Part shown: piece after piece, positions 15,526 to 22,681 of the stretch
How positions within the stretch are numbered: position 1 is the stretch's first letter
Layout: every line of letters begins with the position of its first letter
Assembly (NCBI GenBank): GCA_947564735.1
Contig: CANOEC010000040.1
Location: 1 to 36,305, forward strand
Length of the DNA stretch: 36,305 bases
Direction: 5' to 3'
Source of the DNA: an uncultured Lachnospiraceae bacterium
GTDB taxonomy: Bacteria > Bacillota > Clostridia > Lachnospirales > Lachnospiraceae
Notes under the pieces: model-generated
The model's input: the letters and a program-made list of their open reading frames with translations, nothing else
Databases searched by the model: none
What the model was told of the DNA's origin: nothing
Made by a program: the position numbers and the translations under genes

Positions 15526-15891
15526 ATGAAAATGCGTACAGAATATACCTGCCCTTTGGAGCTGGTGCATGACATGGTCAAAGGGAAATGGAAGCCGATC
15601 ATTTTATGGAGGCTGCGTTTAGGGGCTACATCTTTGGCGAAGCTGGAACGGGACATAGATGGCATCACACAGAAGATGCTGTTGGAGCAATTAAAGGAAC
15701 TGATGGACTATGGATTTGTGGAAAAGAAATCCTATGAGGGATATCCGCTCCGGGTGGAATATTCCCTAACAAATGATATGGGAATGAAGATACTGGAAGC
15801 GTTAAGGATCATGCAGCATATCGGGATCGACTATCTGAAAGCAAACGGCATGGAACATATATTGGAGGAAAAGGGAGTAGTCCCGGATTAG
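15526..15891 (+). CDS. HxlR-family transcriptional regulator
   Basis: A 121-residue winged-helix regulator: CPLELVHDMVKGKWKPIILW, then RLGATSLAKLERDIDGITQKML, then the wing GYPLRVEYSLT. The Cys near the N-terminus (residue 8) is the position used for redox or electrophile sensing in some HxlR members. GAAGGAGG precedes the ATG; the frame is open further upstream but lacks a site. A palindrome just after its stop and a PEBP remnant follow, so its likely targets are that lost gene and perhaps the divergent YdeI gene. Confidence 0.88.
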   Translation: MKMRTEYTCPLELVHDMVKGKWKPIILWRLRLGATSLAKLERDIDGITQKMLLEQLKELMDYGFVEKKSYEGYPLRVEYSLTNDMGMKILEALRIMQHIGIDYLKANGMEHILEEKGVVPD

Positions 15892-15911
15892 TACCCACGA
15901 AAAAGTGGGTA
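15892..15911. promoter_or_regulatory. palindrome, candidate HxlR operator
   Basis: TACCCAC-GAAAAA-GTGGGTA, seven-base perfect arms, starting at the base after the HxlR stop codon and 64 bp before the PEBP remnant. No T-run follows, which argues against a terminator. An operator for the adjacent regulator is the likely role. Confidence 0.5.
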
Positions 15912-15974
15912 ATTTACTGTCGGGGAGCCGTCGCATATAATATCATCAGAAAATAAAGATGGAGGTTATCAAAG

Positions 15975-16327
15975 ATGAATGTTACAAGCAGCGGTATCAT
16001 AGACGGGGTGATCCAGCCCAACTATGGCGGTCAGGGGACGCAGTTCAATGAAAACGGAATCCCTACTTGTTCCCTGCCGTTCACGGTGGAGGATGCACCA
16101 AAAGGAACGGTTAGACGAGCATACAAGGCGGGGAGCAGTCTGCGGAGCTTTCCTGCTATTACGGCGGGATGACCCCGCCCGATAAGCCGCACATATATGA
16201 ACTTCATGTGTATGCATTGGATAAGATGCTGGACTTGGATAAGGGCTTTTTGCTGAACGAGCTTTACCGTGAAATGGATGGGCATATCTTGGCGCAACAT
16301 ACACTGAAAGGAATTTATGAAAGTTAG
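15975..16327 (+). pseudogene. YbhB/YbcL-family (PEBP) gene with internal deletion
   Basis: The N-terminus (NVTSSGIIDGVIQPNYG, then NENGIPTCSLPFTVEDAPKG) is that of a bacterial Raf-kinase-inhibitor-like PEBP protein. After TV the frame becomes unrelated. A second frame then resumes the family C-terminus from about 16119: GGEQSAELSCYYGGMTPPD, IYELHVYALDKMLDLDKGF, ending HTLKGIYES. The middle, with the ligand-pocket segment of about 60 residues, is gone. The start has a GGAGG site. It is therefore a deletion-plus-frameshift remnant of the gene probably controlled by the adjacent HxlR protein. Confidence 0.8.
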
Positions 16328-16458
16328 CTGCCTGAAAGTCGGCGGGCGTACAATAAAAAAAATTTGATGTATTCATGTTCACTGATGACTTAAAACTGTT
16401 TATTATCGCATGATATTTTTCGATGAAGAGCCAAAAAAGAAACGAAATAAAATATGAT

Positions 16459-16485
16459 AAAAGGGCTGCTCGATGCAGCCCTTTT
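16459..16485. terminator. strong terminator before the van cluster
   Basis: AAAAGGGCTGC (16459-16469), five-base loop, GCAGCCCTTTT (16475-16485). A-tract and T-tract flank the stem, so it can work in both directions and insulates the van cluster from the PEBP remnant. Between 16328 and 16458 no gene is seen. Confidence 0.8.
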
Positions 16486-16531
16486 ATGCTTTCCATTTCC
16501 GAAGAAATAACTGTTTTGTGCCAGACCGAGA

Positions 16532-16560
16532 TTGCTTTTGCTGATTTTGCGTGATATAGT
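16532..16560 (+). promoter_or_regulatory. candidate vanRS promoter inside an iteron copy
   Basis: -35 TTGCTT (16532-16537), 17-bp spacer, -10 TATAGT (16555-16560). The sequence TTTTGCGTGATA-TAGT (16545-16560) is the iteron word of loci 1 and 2 with a two-base insertion, and this insertion creates the -10. No VanR box is seen, suggesting constitutive low expression of the sensor pair. Confidence 0.5.
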
Positions 16561-16630
16561 AAAACGCGGTGGGCGTACCCCGCCAGTGCCGGAAACAATG
16601 AATTTTGACAGTAGGGATGCAGGTGCTGAT

Positions 16631-17332
16631 ATGAAAGAGAAGATTTTGATTGTTGATGATGAAAAAGAAATAGCTGACTTGATAGAAATGTACCTTAAAA
16701 ATGACGGCTATTCGGTATATAAATGTTATAATGGCATGGATGCCTTGAAATGTATAGAAGAAACGGAGCTTGATCTGGCTATCATAGATATCATGCTGCC
16801 CGATATTGACGGGTTTCACATCTGCCAGAAGATCAGGGAAAAGTTCTACTATCCTGTGATCATGCTTACAGCGAAGGTGGCGGACGGGGACAAGATCATG
16901 GGTCTGACCATCGGTGCGGATGATTATATCACAAAGCCGTTTAACCCCTTAGAGGTAGCGGCAAGGGTGAAAACGCAGCTAAGACGGTATGTGCGCTACA
17001 ACAGCCTTGCAGGGAAAAAAGCGGATGAGGTCAGCGAATATGACATCAGGGGACTTCAGGTCAACAGGGATACCCACAAGTGCTATCTCTATGGAAAGGA
17101 ATTGAAGCTGACGCCGATTGAATTTGGGATTCTCTGGTATTTATGCGAACACCAGGGAATGGTTGTCCCGTCAGAGGAATTGTTTGAGGCGGTGTGGGGA
17201 GAAAAATACCTTGACAATAACAATACCGTCATGGCACATATAGGACGCCTGCGGGAGAAACTGAACGAATCTGCAAAGAAACCAAAATTTATCGTAAATG
17301 TGTGGGGAGTTGGATATACCATTGAAAAATAA
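16631..17332 (+). CDS. vanR: VanR-type response regulator
   Basis: A 233-residue OmpR-family regulator. The receiver domain has the acidic pair DDE (9-11), phosphoacceptor Asp53 in IIDIMLPDIDG, and Lys102 in YITKPFNP. The C-terminal winged helix includes LKLTPIEFGILWYLCEHQG and VWGEKYLDNNNTVMAHIGRLREKL. Sequence and context place it with VanG-type VanR proteins. It would bind the boxes at 18461-18484 once phosphorylated by VanS. The start at 16631 gives the usual length; upstream in-frame ATGs would add residues not found in the family. Its end overlaps vanS. Confidence 0.9.
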   Translation: MKEKILIVDDEKEIADLIEMYLKNDGYSVYKCYNGMDALKCIEETELDLAIIDIMLPDIDGFHICQKIREKFYYPVIMLTAKVADGDKIMGLTIGADDYITKPFNPLEVAARVKTQLRRYVRYNSLAGKKADEVSEYDIRGLQVNRDTHKCYLYGKELKLTPIEFGILWYLCEHQGMVVPSEELFEAVWGEKYLDNNNTVMAHIGRLREKLNESAKKPKFIVNVWGVGYTIEK

Positions 17333-18455
17333 AACACTTAACAGGACAGACAATTTCAGGCAGCTTAAAGCAAAGATTTTTTTACGCACCGTATGGATCG
17401 TCACGATTGCGGCCGGATGTATTTACCTGCTGTATTCCCTTCTTTTGAAAGGGCGGTTTGCGGACTGGGTCGTGGCGGCAAATCAAAAGCTCTTTGGACT
17501 GGATTATGCTCCCGCAAGGACTTTGTACCAGTGGACGTTCCGTAACCATATGGAACTGGTATTTGTGGCAGGGATGGTGCTGGTGTTTCTTATTGTGTTC
17601 CGCATCTATCTGAACTGGTTTGCACGGTATTTTATAGAGATCAACAGAGGGATTGATGAGATAGGGATGGAGGATTCGGGGGAGGTATCACTGCCGTCGG
17701 AACTTTCAGCTACCGAAAAGAAGATTAATGCAATAAAGCATAAAATTGAAAAACAGAAATTTGATATGAAGCTGGCGGAGCAGCAGAAAAATGATATGGT
17801 GATGTATCTGGCGCATGATCTGAAAACTCCCCTTGCCTCTGTGATTGGCTACCTGAACCTGCTGCGTGACGAGGGGCAGGTCTCAGAGGAACTTAGGCAG
17901 AAGTATCTTTCCGTTTCGCTGGATAAAGCAGAGCGTCTGGAAGACTTGATTAACGAGTTTTTTGAAATCGCAAAATTCAACCTATCGAATATTACACTCC
18001 AGTACAGCAGGATAAGCCTGACAAGGCTGCTTGAAATGCTCCTGTATGAATTCCAGCCAATACTGCATGAGAAGAATCTGAACTGTAACCTCGCAGTCCC
18101 GGAGGATATCATGTTAAGGTGCGATGCAGATAAAATCCAGCGTGTGTTTGACAACCTTCTGAAAAATGCGGTCATTTATAGTTATGAGGGCACGGAAATA
18201 GACATTGCTGTTACAAGGCAGGGGGAAAATGCCCGGATTACATTTACGAATCATGGGGATACCATTCCGGAGGAAAAACTGGAACGGATATTTGAGCAGT
18301 TCTACAGGCTTGATGCTTCCAGAAGCACAGAAAACGGCGGCGCCGGTCTGGGTCTTGCCATAGCAAAACAGATTGTTGAGCTTCATAAGGGGACGATCAC
18401 GGCAGCCAGTGAAAATGAGACGGTCACATTTACAGTCATATTACCGGTTTTGTAG
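17298..18455 (+). CDS. vanS: VanS-type sensor histidine kinase
   Basis: A 385-residue membrane kinase. Transmembrane segments at about 30-50 and 85-107 enclose a short outer loop; a linker leads to the HisKA motif LAHDLKTPLASVIGYLNLL with His173. The ATP-binding part has the N-box DNLLKNAVIYS and the G-box GGAGLGLAIAKQI. It should sense glycopeptide or cell-wall stress and phosphorylate VanR. The ATG at 17298 overlaps vanR by 35 bp; a TTG at 17322, reading LKNKTLNRT, is an alternative start nearer to what VanS proteins usually show. All catalytic motifs look intact. Confidence 0.9.
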   Translation: MCGELDIPLKNKTLNRTDNFRQLKAKIFLRTVWIVTIAAGCIYLLYSLLLKGRFADWVVAANQKLFGLDYAPARTLYQWTFRNHMELVFVAGMVLVFLIVFRIYLNWFARYFIEINRGIDEIGMEDSGEVSLPSELSATEKKINAIKHKIEKQKFDMKLAEQQKNDMVMYLAHDLKTPLASVIGYLNLLRDEGQVSEELRQKYLSVSLDKAERLEDLINEFFEIAKFNLSNITLQYSRISLTRLLEMLLYEFQPILHEKNLNCNLAVPEDIMLRCDADKIQRVFDNLLKNAVIYSYEGTEIDIAVTRQGENARITFTNHGDTIPEEKLERIFEQFYRLDASRSTENGGAGLGLAIAKQIVELHKGTITAASENETVTFTVILPVL

Positions 18456-18460
18456 GTAAA

Positions 18461-18492
18461 TCGTAAGAAATTCCGTATAAAATCAATAGAAT
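18461..18492 (+). promoter_or_regulatory. VanR-activated promoter with tandem 12-mer boxes
   Basis: TCGTAAGAAATT (18461-18472) is an exact match to the VanR-binding consensus TCGTANGAAATT known from enterococcal van systems. The adjoining 12-mer CCGTATAAAATC (18473-18484) matches it at most positions. A -10 box TAGAAT follows at 18487-18492, and there is no separate -35. This is the layout of a promoter driven by phosphorylated VanR, firing the vanW-to-racemase operon from about 18499. Confidence 0.78.
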
Positions 18493-18517
18493 CATTTATG
18501 TGGAAACAAATAAACGG

Positions 18518-18566
18518 CACTCCCGTTGTTGGTACAATCATAATGCCAATAACGGGAGTGTTTTTT
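18518..18566 (+). terminator. attenuator-like terminator in the vanW leader
   Basis: CACTCCCGTTGTTGG (18518-18532) pairs with CCAATAACGGGAGTG (18546-18560) through 15 positions with one G-U, and six T follow. It lies downstream of the VanR promoter and only 36 bp before the vanW start, so the operon transcript must pass through it. It may limit basal or readthrough expression. Confidence 0.8.
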
Positions 18567-18601
18567 GTTTGGTAAAAAAAGAGGACGGAGGGATCAACCG
18601 T

Positions 18602-19435
18602 ATGCCAAGGAAAAGAGTAACACAGGTATTTCCTTTTCTGCTTCCGCTCCGCAGATGGCAGAGAAAGAAATTTTTTTATTATAAAATGCGGAAAGACGGA
18701 TGCCGCTATGCGGCAAGGACAGATGGCAGCTTACTGCCGAACCTGGTATTTGAAACCTCAATACAAATGCTGAATGAAAACAGTGGATTTGACATGAAAT
18801 ACCAGAGGAACAAAGTACACAATCTTAAGCTGGCAGCCAGGACGTTAAACAGGGTTGTCATAGAGCATGGGGAAACCTTTTCTTTCTGGCAGCTTGTCCG
18901 GAGGGCAGACCGACGGGAAAAGTATAAGGACGGGCTGAACCTTGTGGATGGGAAGCCCGTGGCATCCTACGGTGGCGGACTGTGTATGCTGAGCGATATG
19001 CTGTTCTGGATGTTTCTGCATACGCCCCTGACCATAACGGAACGACACGGGCACGCAGTCAAAGCATTTCCGGGGGCGGATGAAGGACTGCCCTGCGGAA
19101 CGGATGCAACAGTGAGTGAAGGCTGGCTGGATCTGAAAGCCCGCAATGAAACGGACAATGTTTTCCAGATAGAGATCAGCTTTGATGATAAATATATGCA
19201 TGGGCGTATTTTCTCACAAAGCGCCGTGGAGCTTGCGTATTCCGTATTCAACCAGTCGGTCTCCTACAGGAAGCAGAGTGGAAAAATTTATCAGGCTGCA
19301 TCCGTCTGCCGGATGGAAACAGATAAAAATACCGGCAGGCAGACAGAAAGGGAGTTGTATATCAATCAGTGCGAGATAACATACAGGCTTCCGGAAGGAA
19401 CCAAAATAGAGGAAGGCGGTGTACAGGATGGATAA
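18602..19435 (+). CDS. vanW: VanW-family protein
   Basis: A 277-residue protein of the VanW family, found in vanB and vanG clusters; its role is not established. Family marks include KRVTQVFPFLLPLRRWQRK at the start, FDMKYQRNKVHNLKLAARTL, GETFSFWQLVRRADR, and the highly conserved GGGLCMLSDMLFWMFLHTPL with ERHGHAVK. A GGAGGG site precedes ATG 18602; the frame is open upstream into the terminator. It overlaps vanG by eight bases (ATGGATAA), which implies coupled translation. Confidence 0.9.
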   Translation: MPRKRVTQVFPFLLPLRRWQRKKFFYYKMRKDGCRYAARTDGSLLPNLVFETSIQMLNENSGFDMKYQRNKVHNLKLAARTLNRVVIEHGETFSFWQLVRRADRREKYKDGLNLVDGKPVASYGGGLCMLSDMLFWMFLHTPLTITERHGHAVKAFPGADEGLPCGTDATVSEGWLDLKARNETDNVFQIEISFDDKYMHGRIFSQSAVELAYSVFNQSVSYRKQSGKIYQAASVCRMETDKNTGRQTERELYINQCEITYRLPEGTKIEEGGVQDG

Positions 19436-20477
19436 GAAAAAGATAGCGGTTATTTTCGGGGGAAATTCCACGGAATATGAGGTGTCGCTGCAGTCGGCAT
19501 ACTCTGTCCTTAAAAATATCAATACAGAAAAATTTGATATTATCCCCATTGGGATCACCAGAGATGGGGACTGGTATCACTATACGGGAGAAACGGAGAA
19601 GATCTGTGAAGGCACATGGACTGAGGACAGTAAGAACCTGTTCCCCGTTGTGGTTTCACCAAGCCGTTCCGGGAAAGGGTTTTTAGAACTTGCCGAATAC
19701 AGCTACCGCACCATAAAAACAGACCTTGTATTTCCCGTACTGCACGGTAAGAACGGTGAGGACGGCACCCTGCAGGGATTGTTTGAACTGGCGGGTATCC
19801 CTGTTGTCGGCTGCGGCACGCTTTCGTCAGCGGTCTGCATGGATAAGGACAGGGCGCATAAGCTGGTCAGCCTTACGGGGATTGCTGTCCCGAGAACGGT
19901 AACCTTCCGGTATTCCGGCAGGGAGGCGGCTGTGGAGGAGATAGAAGCCGGGCTGGCGTATCCGCTTTTTGTAAAGCCGGTCCGTGCCGGTTCGTCTTTC
20001 GGGATAACAAGGATTACGGAAAAGGAGCAGCTTCATGCAGCCATAGAGCTGGCTTTTCAGTATGACGCGGAAGTTATCGTTGAGGAGGAAGTATGCGGGT
20101 TTGAAGTGGGCTGCGCCGTGCTTGGCAATGAGGCGCTGACTGTCGGAAGGGTAGATGAGATAGAACTGTCAGGGGGATTTTTTGATTACACAGAGAAGTA
20201 TACGCTGAAATCCTCAAAAATTTATATGCCCGCAAGGATCGATTCCGGAACAGAGAAGCGGATACAGGACGCAGCCGTGACGATATACCGGGCTTTGGGG
20301 TGTTCCGGCTTTGCGAGGGTGGACATGTTTTATACGCCATCCGGGGAAATCGTATTTAATGAGGTGAACACGATCCCCGGATTTACCTCCCACAGCAGGT
20401 ATCCCAATATGATGAAAGGGATCGGTCTGTCTTTCCCGGAAATGCTGGACAAACTGACAGGACTGTACATGGAGTGA
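19428..20477 (+). CDS. vanG: VanG-type D-alanine--D-serine ligase
   Basis: A 349-residue ATP-grasp ligase, the same length as enterococcal VanG and very close to it by recall (KIAVIFGGNSTEYEVSLQSA, FPVLHGKNGEDGTLQG, KPVRAGSSFGIT). It would make D-Ala-D-Ser for peptidoglycan ends with low vancomycin affinity. The omega-loop FFDYTEKYTLKSSKIYMPA and the ATP/Mg site FNEVNTIPGFTSHSRYP are intact. An upstream GTG at 19419 is in frame, but the ATG at 19428 fits the family. Nothing indicates decay, so the ligase is probably active; substrate choice is inferred from family. Confidence 0.92.
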   Translation: MDKKKIAVIFGGNSTEYEVSLQSAYSVLKNINTEKFDIIPIGITRDGDWYHYTGETEKICEGTWTEDSKNLFPVVVSPSRSGKGFLELAEYSYRTIKTDLVFPVLHGKNGEDGTLQGLFELAGIPVVGCGTLSSAVCMDKDRAHKLVSLTGIAVPRTVTFRYSGREAAVEEIEAGLAYPLFVKPVRAGSSFGITRITEKEQLHAAIELAFQYDAEVIVEEEVCGFEVGCAVLGNEALTVGRVDEIELSGGFFDYTEKYTLKSSKIYMPARIDSGTEKRIQDAAVTIYRALGCSGFARVDMFYTPSGEIVFNEVNTIPGFTSHSRYPNMMKGIGLSFPEMLDKLTGLYME

Positions 20478-20490
20478 TAAGGAGATTATT

Positions 20491-20964
20491 ATGAGCATCA
20501 GAAGAAGGATCATTGACTATTCAAGGGGGAACAACCTGCGCCATTTCTGGCGGCTTTTCAGACTGCAGCAAAGGAAAAAGGAAGGGCTTTTCCGGGATTT
20601 TTTTGCATTTATAATGAGCCGGTGCGCCCACCGGCACGGGGGATATATCGGTCCTGACGCGGTAATAAAGGACAATCCGACGCTTCCCCACGGTCTGCAT
20701 GGGATATTCATATCGCGGTATGCCAAGATTGGGGAAAACTGCTGGATATACCAGAACGTGACGATTGGCGAGGTGAACAGGAAAGCTCCTGCCATAGGAG
20801 ATAACTGCCTGATCGGGGCGGGCGCTGTCCTCATTGGGGGCATAAGGATTGGAAACAATGTGAAGATTGGAGCGGGGGCAGTGGTCAGCACAGATATTCC
20901 TGACGGCTGTACGGTTGTATCACAGCCGGCACGCATCATAGGGGAAAAGCAGGAAAATGGATAA
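20491..20964 (+). CDS. serine O-acetyltransferase-like hexapeptide protein
   Basis: A 157-residue left-handed beta-helix acyltransferase resembling short CysE-like serine acetyltransferases. Hexapeptide repeats run from about residue 70 (RYAKIGENCWIYQNVTIG, then AIGDNCLIGAGAVLIGGIRI, then VKIGAGAVVSTDIP). Two histidines lie just before the repeats (LPHGLHGIFIS), where the acceptor-activating His is expected. AAGGAG stands eight bases before the ATG, 14 bp after vanG, and its end overlaps the racemase gene, so it is firmly inside the operon. It is not a standard van gene. The acceptor could be serine, but other small acyl acceptors are possible. Confidence 0.75.
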   Translation: MSIRRRIIDYSRGNNLRHFWRLFRLQQRKKEGLFRDFFAFIMSRCAHRHGGYIGPDAVIKDNPTLPHGLHGIFISRYAKIGENCWIYQNVTIGEVNRKAPAIGDNCLIGAGAVLIGGIRIGNNVKIGAGAVVSTDIPDGCTVVSQPARIIGEKQENG

Positions 20965-22090
20965 AACAGTATTTTGGACAGACCGGGCATGGATTGAAAT
21001 AAATGTGGGGAACCTGCGCCATAACGTGGATGTTTTGAGAGAAGAGGTGCCGTCTGGATGCGAGCTGATGGCTGTCGTAAAGGCGCAGGCTTATGGTCAT
21101 GGGGCGGTTTTGACTGCCACACAGTTAAACCAGATGGGCGTGAGGGCGTTTGCCGTTGCCACGATTGAGGAAGGGATAGAATTGAGGGAAGGGGGCGTCA
21201 GCGGTGAGATACTTATTTTGGGATATACCGGCGTCAGCCGGGCCTTGGAACTGAAAGAATATGATTTGATGCAGACGCTGATCAGCCATGAATATGCAGA
21301 AGACTTAAATAGTCAGGGCATTGCAGTAAAAACGCATATTAAAGTGGATACAGGTATGCACAGGCTTGGAATTTCTGCCGGAGACCTTTCCGGGGTTCGG
21401 GATATCTTCTTAATGGAAAATCTGGAAGTCTGCGGGATGTTTACCCATCTGTGCTGTGCGGACAGCAGGCAGCCGGAGGATGTCAGGTATACCAAGGGCC
21501 AGATTGGCAGCTTTTATAAATTGGTGGATGATTTGAGAAACAGCGGTGTCGGCATACCAAAACTGCATATCCAGAGCAGTTACGGCCTTTTGAATTATCC
21601 CGGTCTCGCCTGCGATTATGTGCGGGCAGGCATAGCCCTGTATGGGGTTCCCAGCGCCCCGGAAGACGATTGTCTGCTAAAACCCGACCTGCGTCCAGTG
21701 CTTTCCCTGAAAAGCCGGATCGTGCTGATAAGGTCAGTAAAGAAAGGGGACAGCGTTGGATATGGCAGGAGCTTTACAGCAAGCCGGGATACCCGGATTG
21801 CCATACTGCCTGTGGGATATGGGGATGGCTTTCCAAGGAGCCTGTCAGACGGGAAAGGACATGTACTGGTTGGGCGGTACGTTGTCCCCGTTGCCGGGCG
21901 CATCTGTATGGATCAGCTTGCTGTGGATGTCACAGATGTGGAAGATGTGTCCGTGGGGGATATTGCAACACTTATAGGCGCTGAAGGATACCATGAACTT
22001 TCCGCACCGTCTGTAGCGGACAGTTCCGGCAGCATCAGCAATGAACTGCTGTGCAGGATGGGGGCAAGGCTGCCGGTTATTGCGAAATGA
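20957..22090 (+). CDS. vanT: VanT-like serine/alanine racemase, catalytic domain only
   Basis: A 377-residue PLP racemase of the alanine racemase fold, equal to the C-terminal half of VanT. Lys42 in AVVKAQAYGHG should bind PLP; HIKVDTGMHRLG, CDYVRAGIALYG and the C-terminal GRICMDQLAVDV are conserved. Near the end, ISNELLCRM carries Asn362 where Geobacillus alanine racemase has Tyr354; the same Asn replacement marks VanT serine racemases, so D-Ser supply is likely. The usual VanT N-terminal membrane (acyltransferase-like) domain is absent. It overlaps the preceding gene by eight bases. No vanXY follows. Confidence 0.85.
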   Translation: MDKTVFWTDRAWIEINVGNLRHNVDVLREEVPSGCELMAVVKAQAYGHGAVLTATQLNQMGVRAFAVATIEEGIELREGGVSGEILILGYTGVSRALELKEYDLMQTLISHEYAEDLNSQGIAVKTHIKVDTGMHRLGISAGDLSGVRDIFLMENLEVCGMFTHLCCADSRQPEDVRYTKGQIGSFYKLVDDLRNSGVGIPKLHIQSSYGLLNYPGLACDYVRAGIALYGVPSAPEDDCLLKPDLRPVLSLKSRIVLIRSVKKGDSVGYGRSFTASRDTRIAILPVGYGDGFPRSLSDGKGHVLVGRYVVPVAGRICMDQLAVDVTDVEDVSVGDIATLIGAEGYHELSAPSVADSSGSISNELLCRMGARLPVIAK

Positions 22091-22137
22091 ACCGCTGGGA
22101 ACATGGTAAATGTGTATTTTTATGTTTGCGCCGGGAG

Positions 22138-22503
22138 CTATTCCTTATACGGATTCACATAATCCGGGCAGAGGTATGTCTCGCTCCACGCCATCATCGT
22201 CTGCAGGACGGGGAGGAAGCTCTCCCCCAATTCGGTCAGCGAATACTCCACCTTTGGCGGGATTTCCTTGTAGATTTCCCGGTGGAGGAACCCATCGCTT
22301 TCCAGTTCCCGGAGCTGTTTTGTCAGCGTGGACTGCGTGATGCCGTCAAGGCGGCGCATCAGTTCCCCAAAACGCTGGACTTTGTAAAAGGACACATACC
22401 ATAAGATCAGGATTTTCCATTTGCCGCCAATCACGGACTGCAGCCTGCTCATGGGTTCGCAGCGGGCAATCACTTTTTTGTCATTGAATTTGCTTTCAGC
22501 CAT
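22138..22503 (-). CDS. HxlR-family regulator divergent from radical-SAM genes
   Basis: A 121-residue winged-helix regulator with ARCEPMSRLQSVIGGKWKIL, then FGELMRRLDGITQSTLTKQL and wing PPKVEYSLTELG. The Cys (residue 15) just before helix 1 is the usual sensing position of redox-type HxlR/YodB members. It converges on the racemase gene and diverges from the radical-SAM pair; the 178-bp gap holds a palindrome likely to be its operator. It is a different protein from the HxlR at 15526. Confidence 0.88.
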   Translation of the reverse strand: MAESKFNDKKVIARCEPMSRLQSVIGGKWKILILWYVSFYKVQRFGELMRRLDGITQSTLTKQLRELESDGFLHREIYKEIPPKVEYSLTELGESFLPVLQTMMAWSETYLCPDYVNPYKE

Positions 22504-22576
22504 TTCATTCCACTTCTTTCCCCATCAGTATATTCCAGTGGCGAGGGAAAATCAAGATACGGTTATTTTTGATAGA

Positions 22577-22596
22577 TAGTATGAAAAACAATACTA
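22577..22596. promoter_or_regulatory. candidate HxlR operator between divergent genes
   Basis: TAGTAT-GAAAAACA-ATACTA, six-base perfect arms with an eight-base spacer, 74 bp from the HxlR start and 86 bp from the radical-SAM start. It could control both directions. Confidence 0.45.
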
Positions 22597-22681
22597 CCAA
22601 CATAAAAAGACAGCACTTGATTTTATGGAGCATCGGAGGTAACTTAGTGCGAAAGAGGAAAGACGCAAGGAGGAATAAACG

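Noticed and set aside
15969-16598. 209-codon - strand frame opposite the PEBP remnant
   Set aside because: It covers the terminator at 16459 and reads the complement of the PEBP fragments; no start signal.
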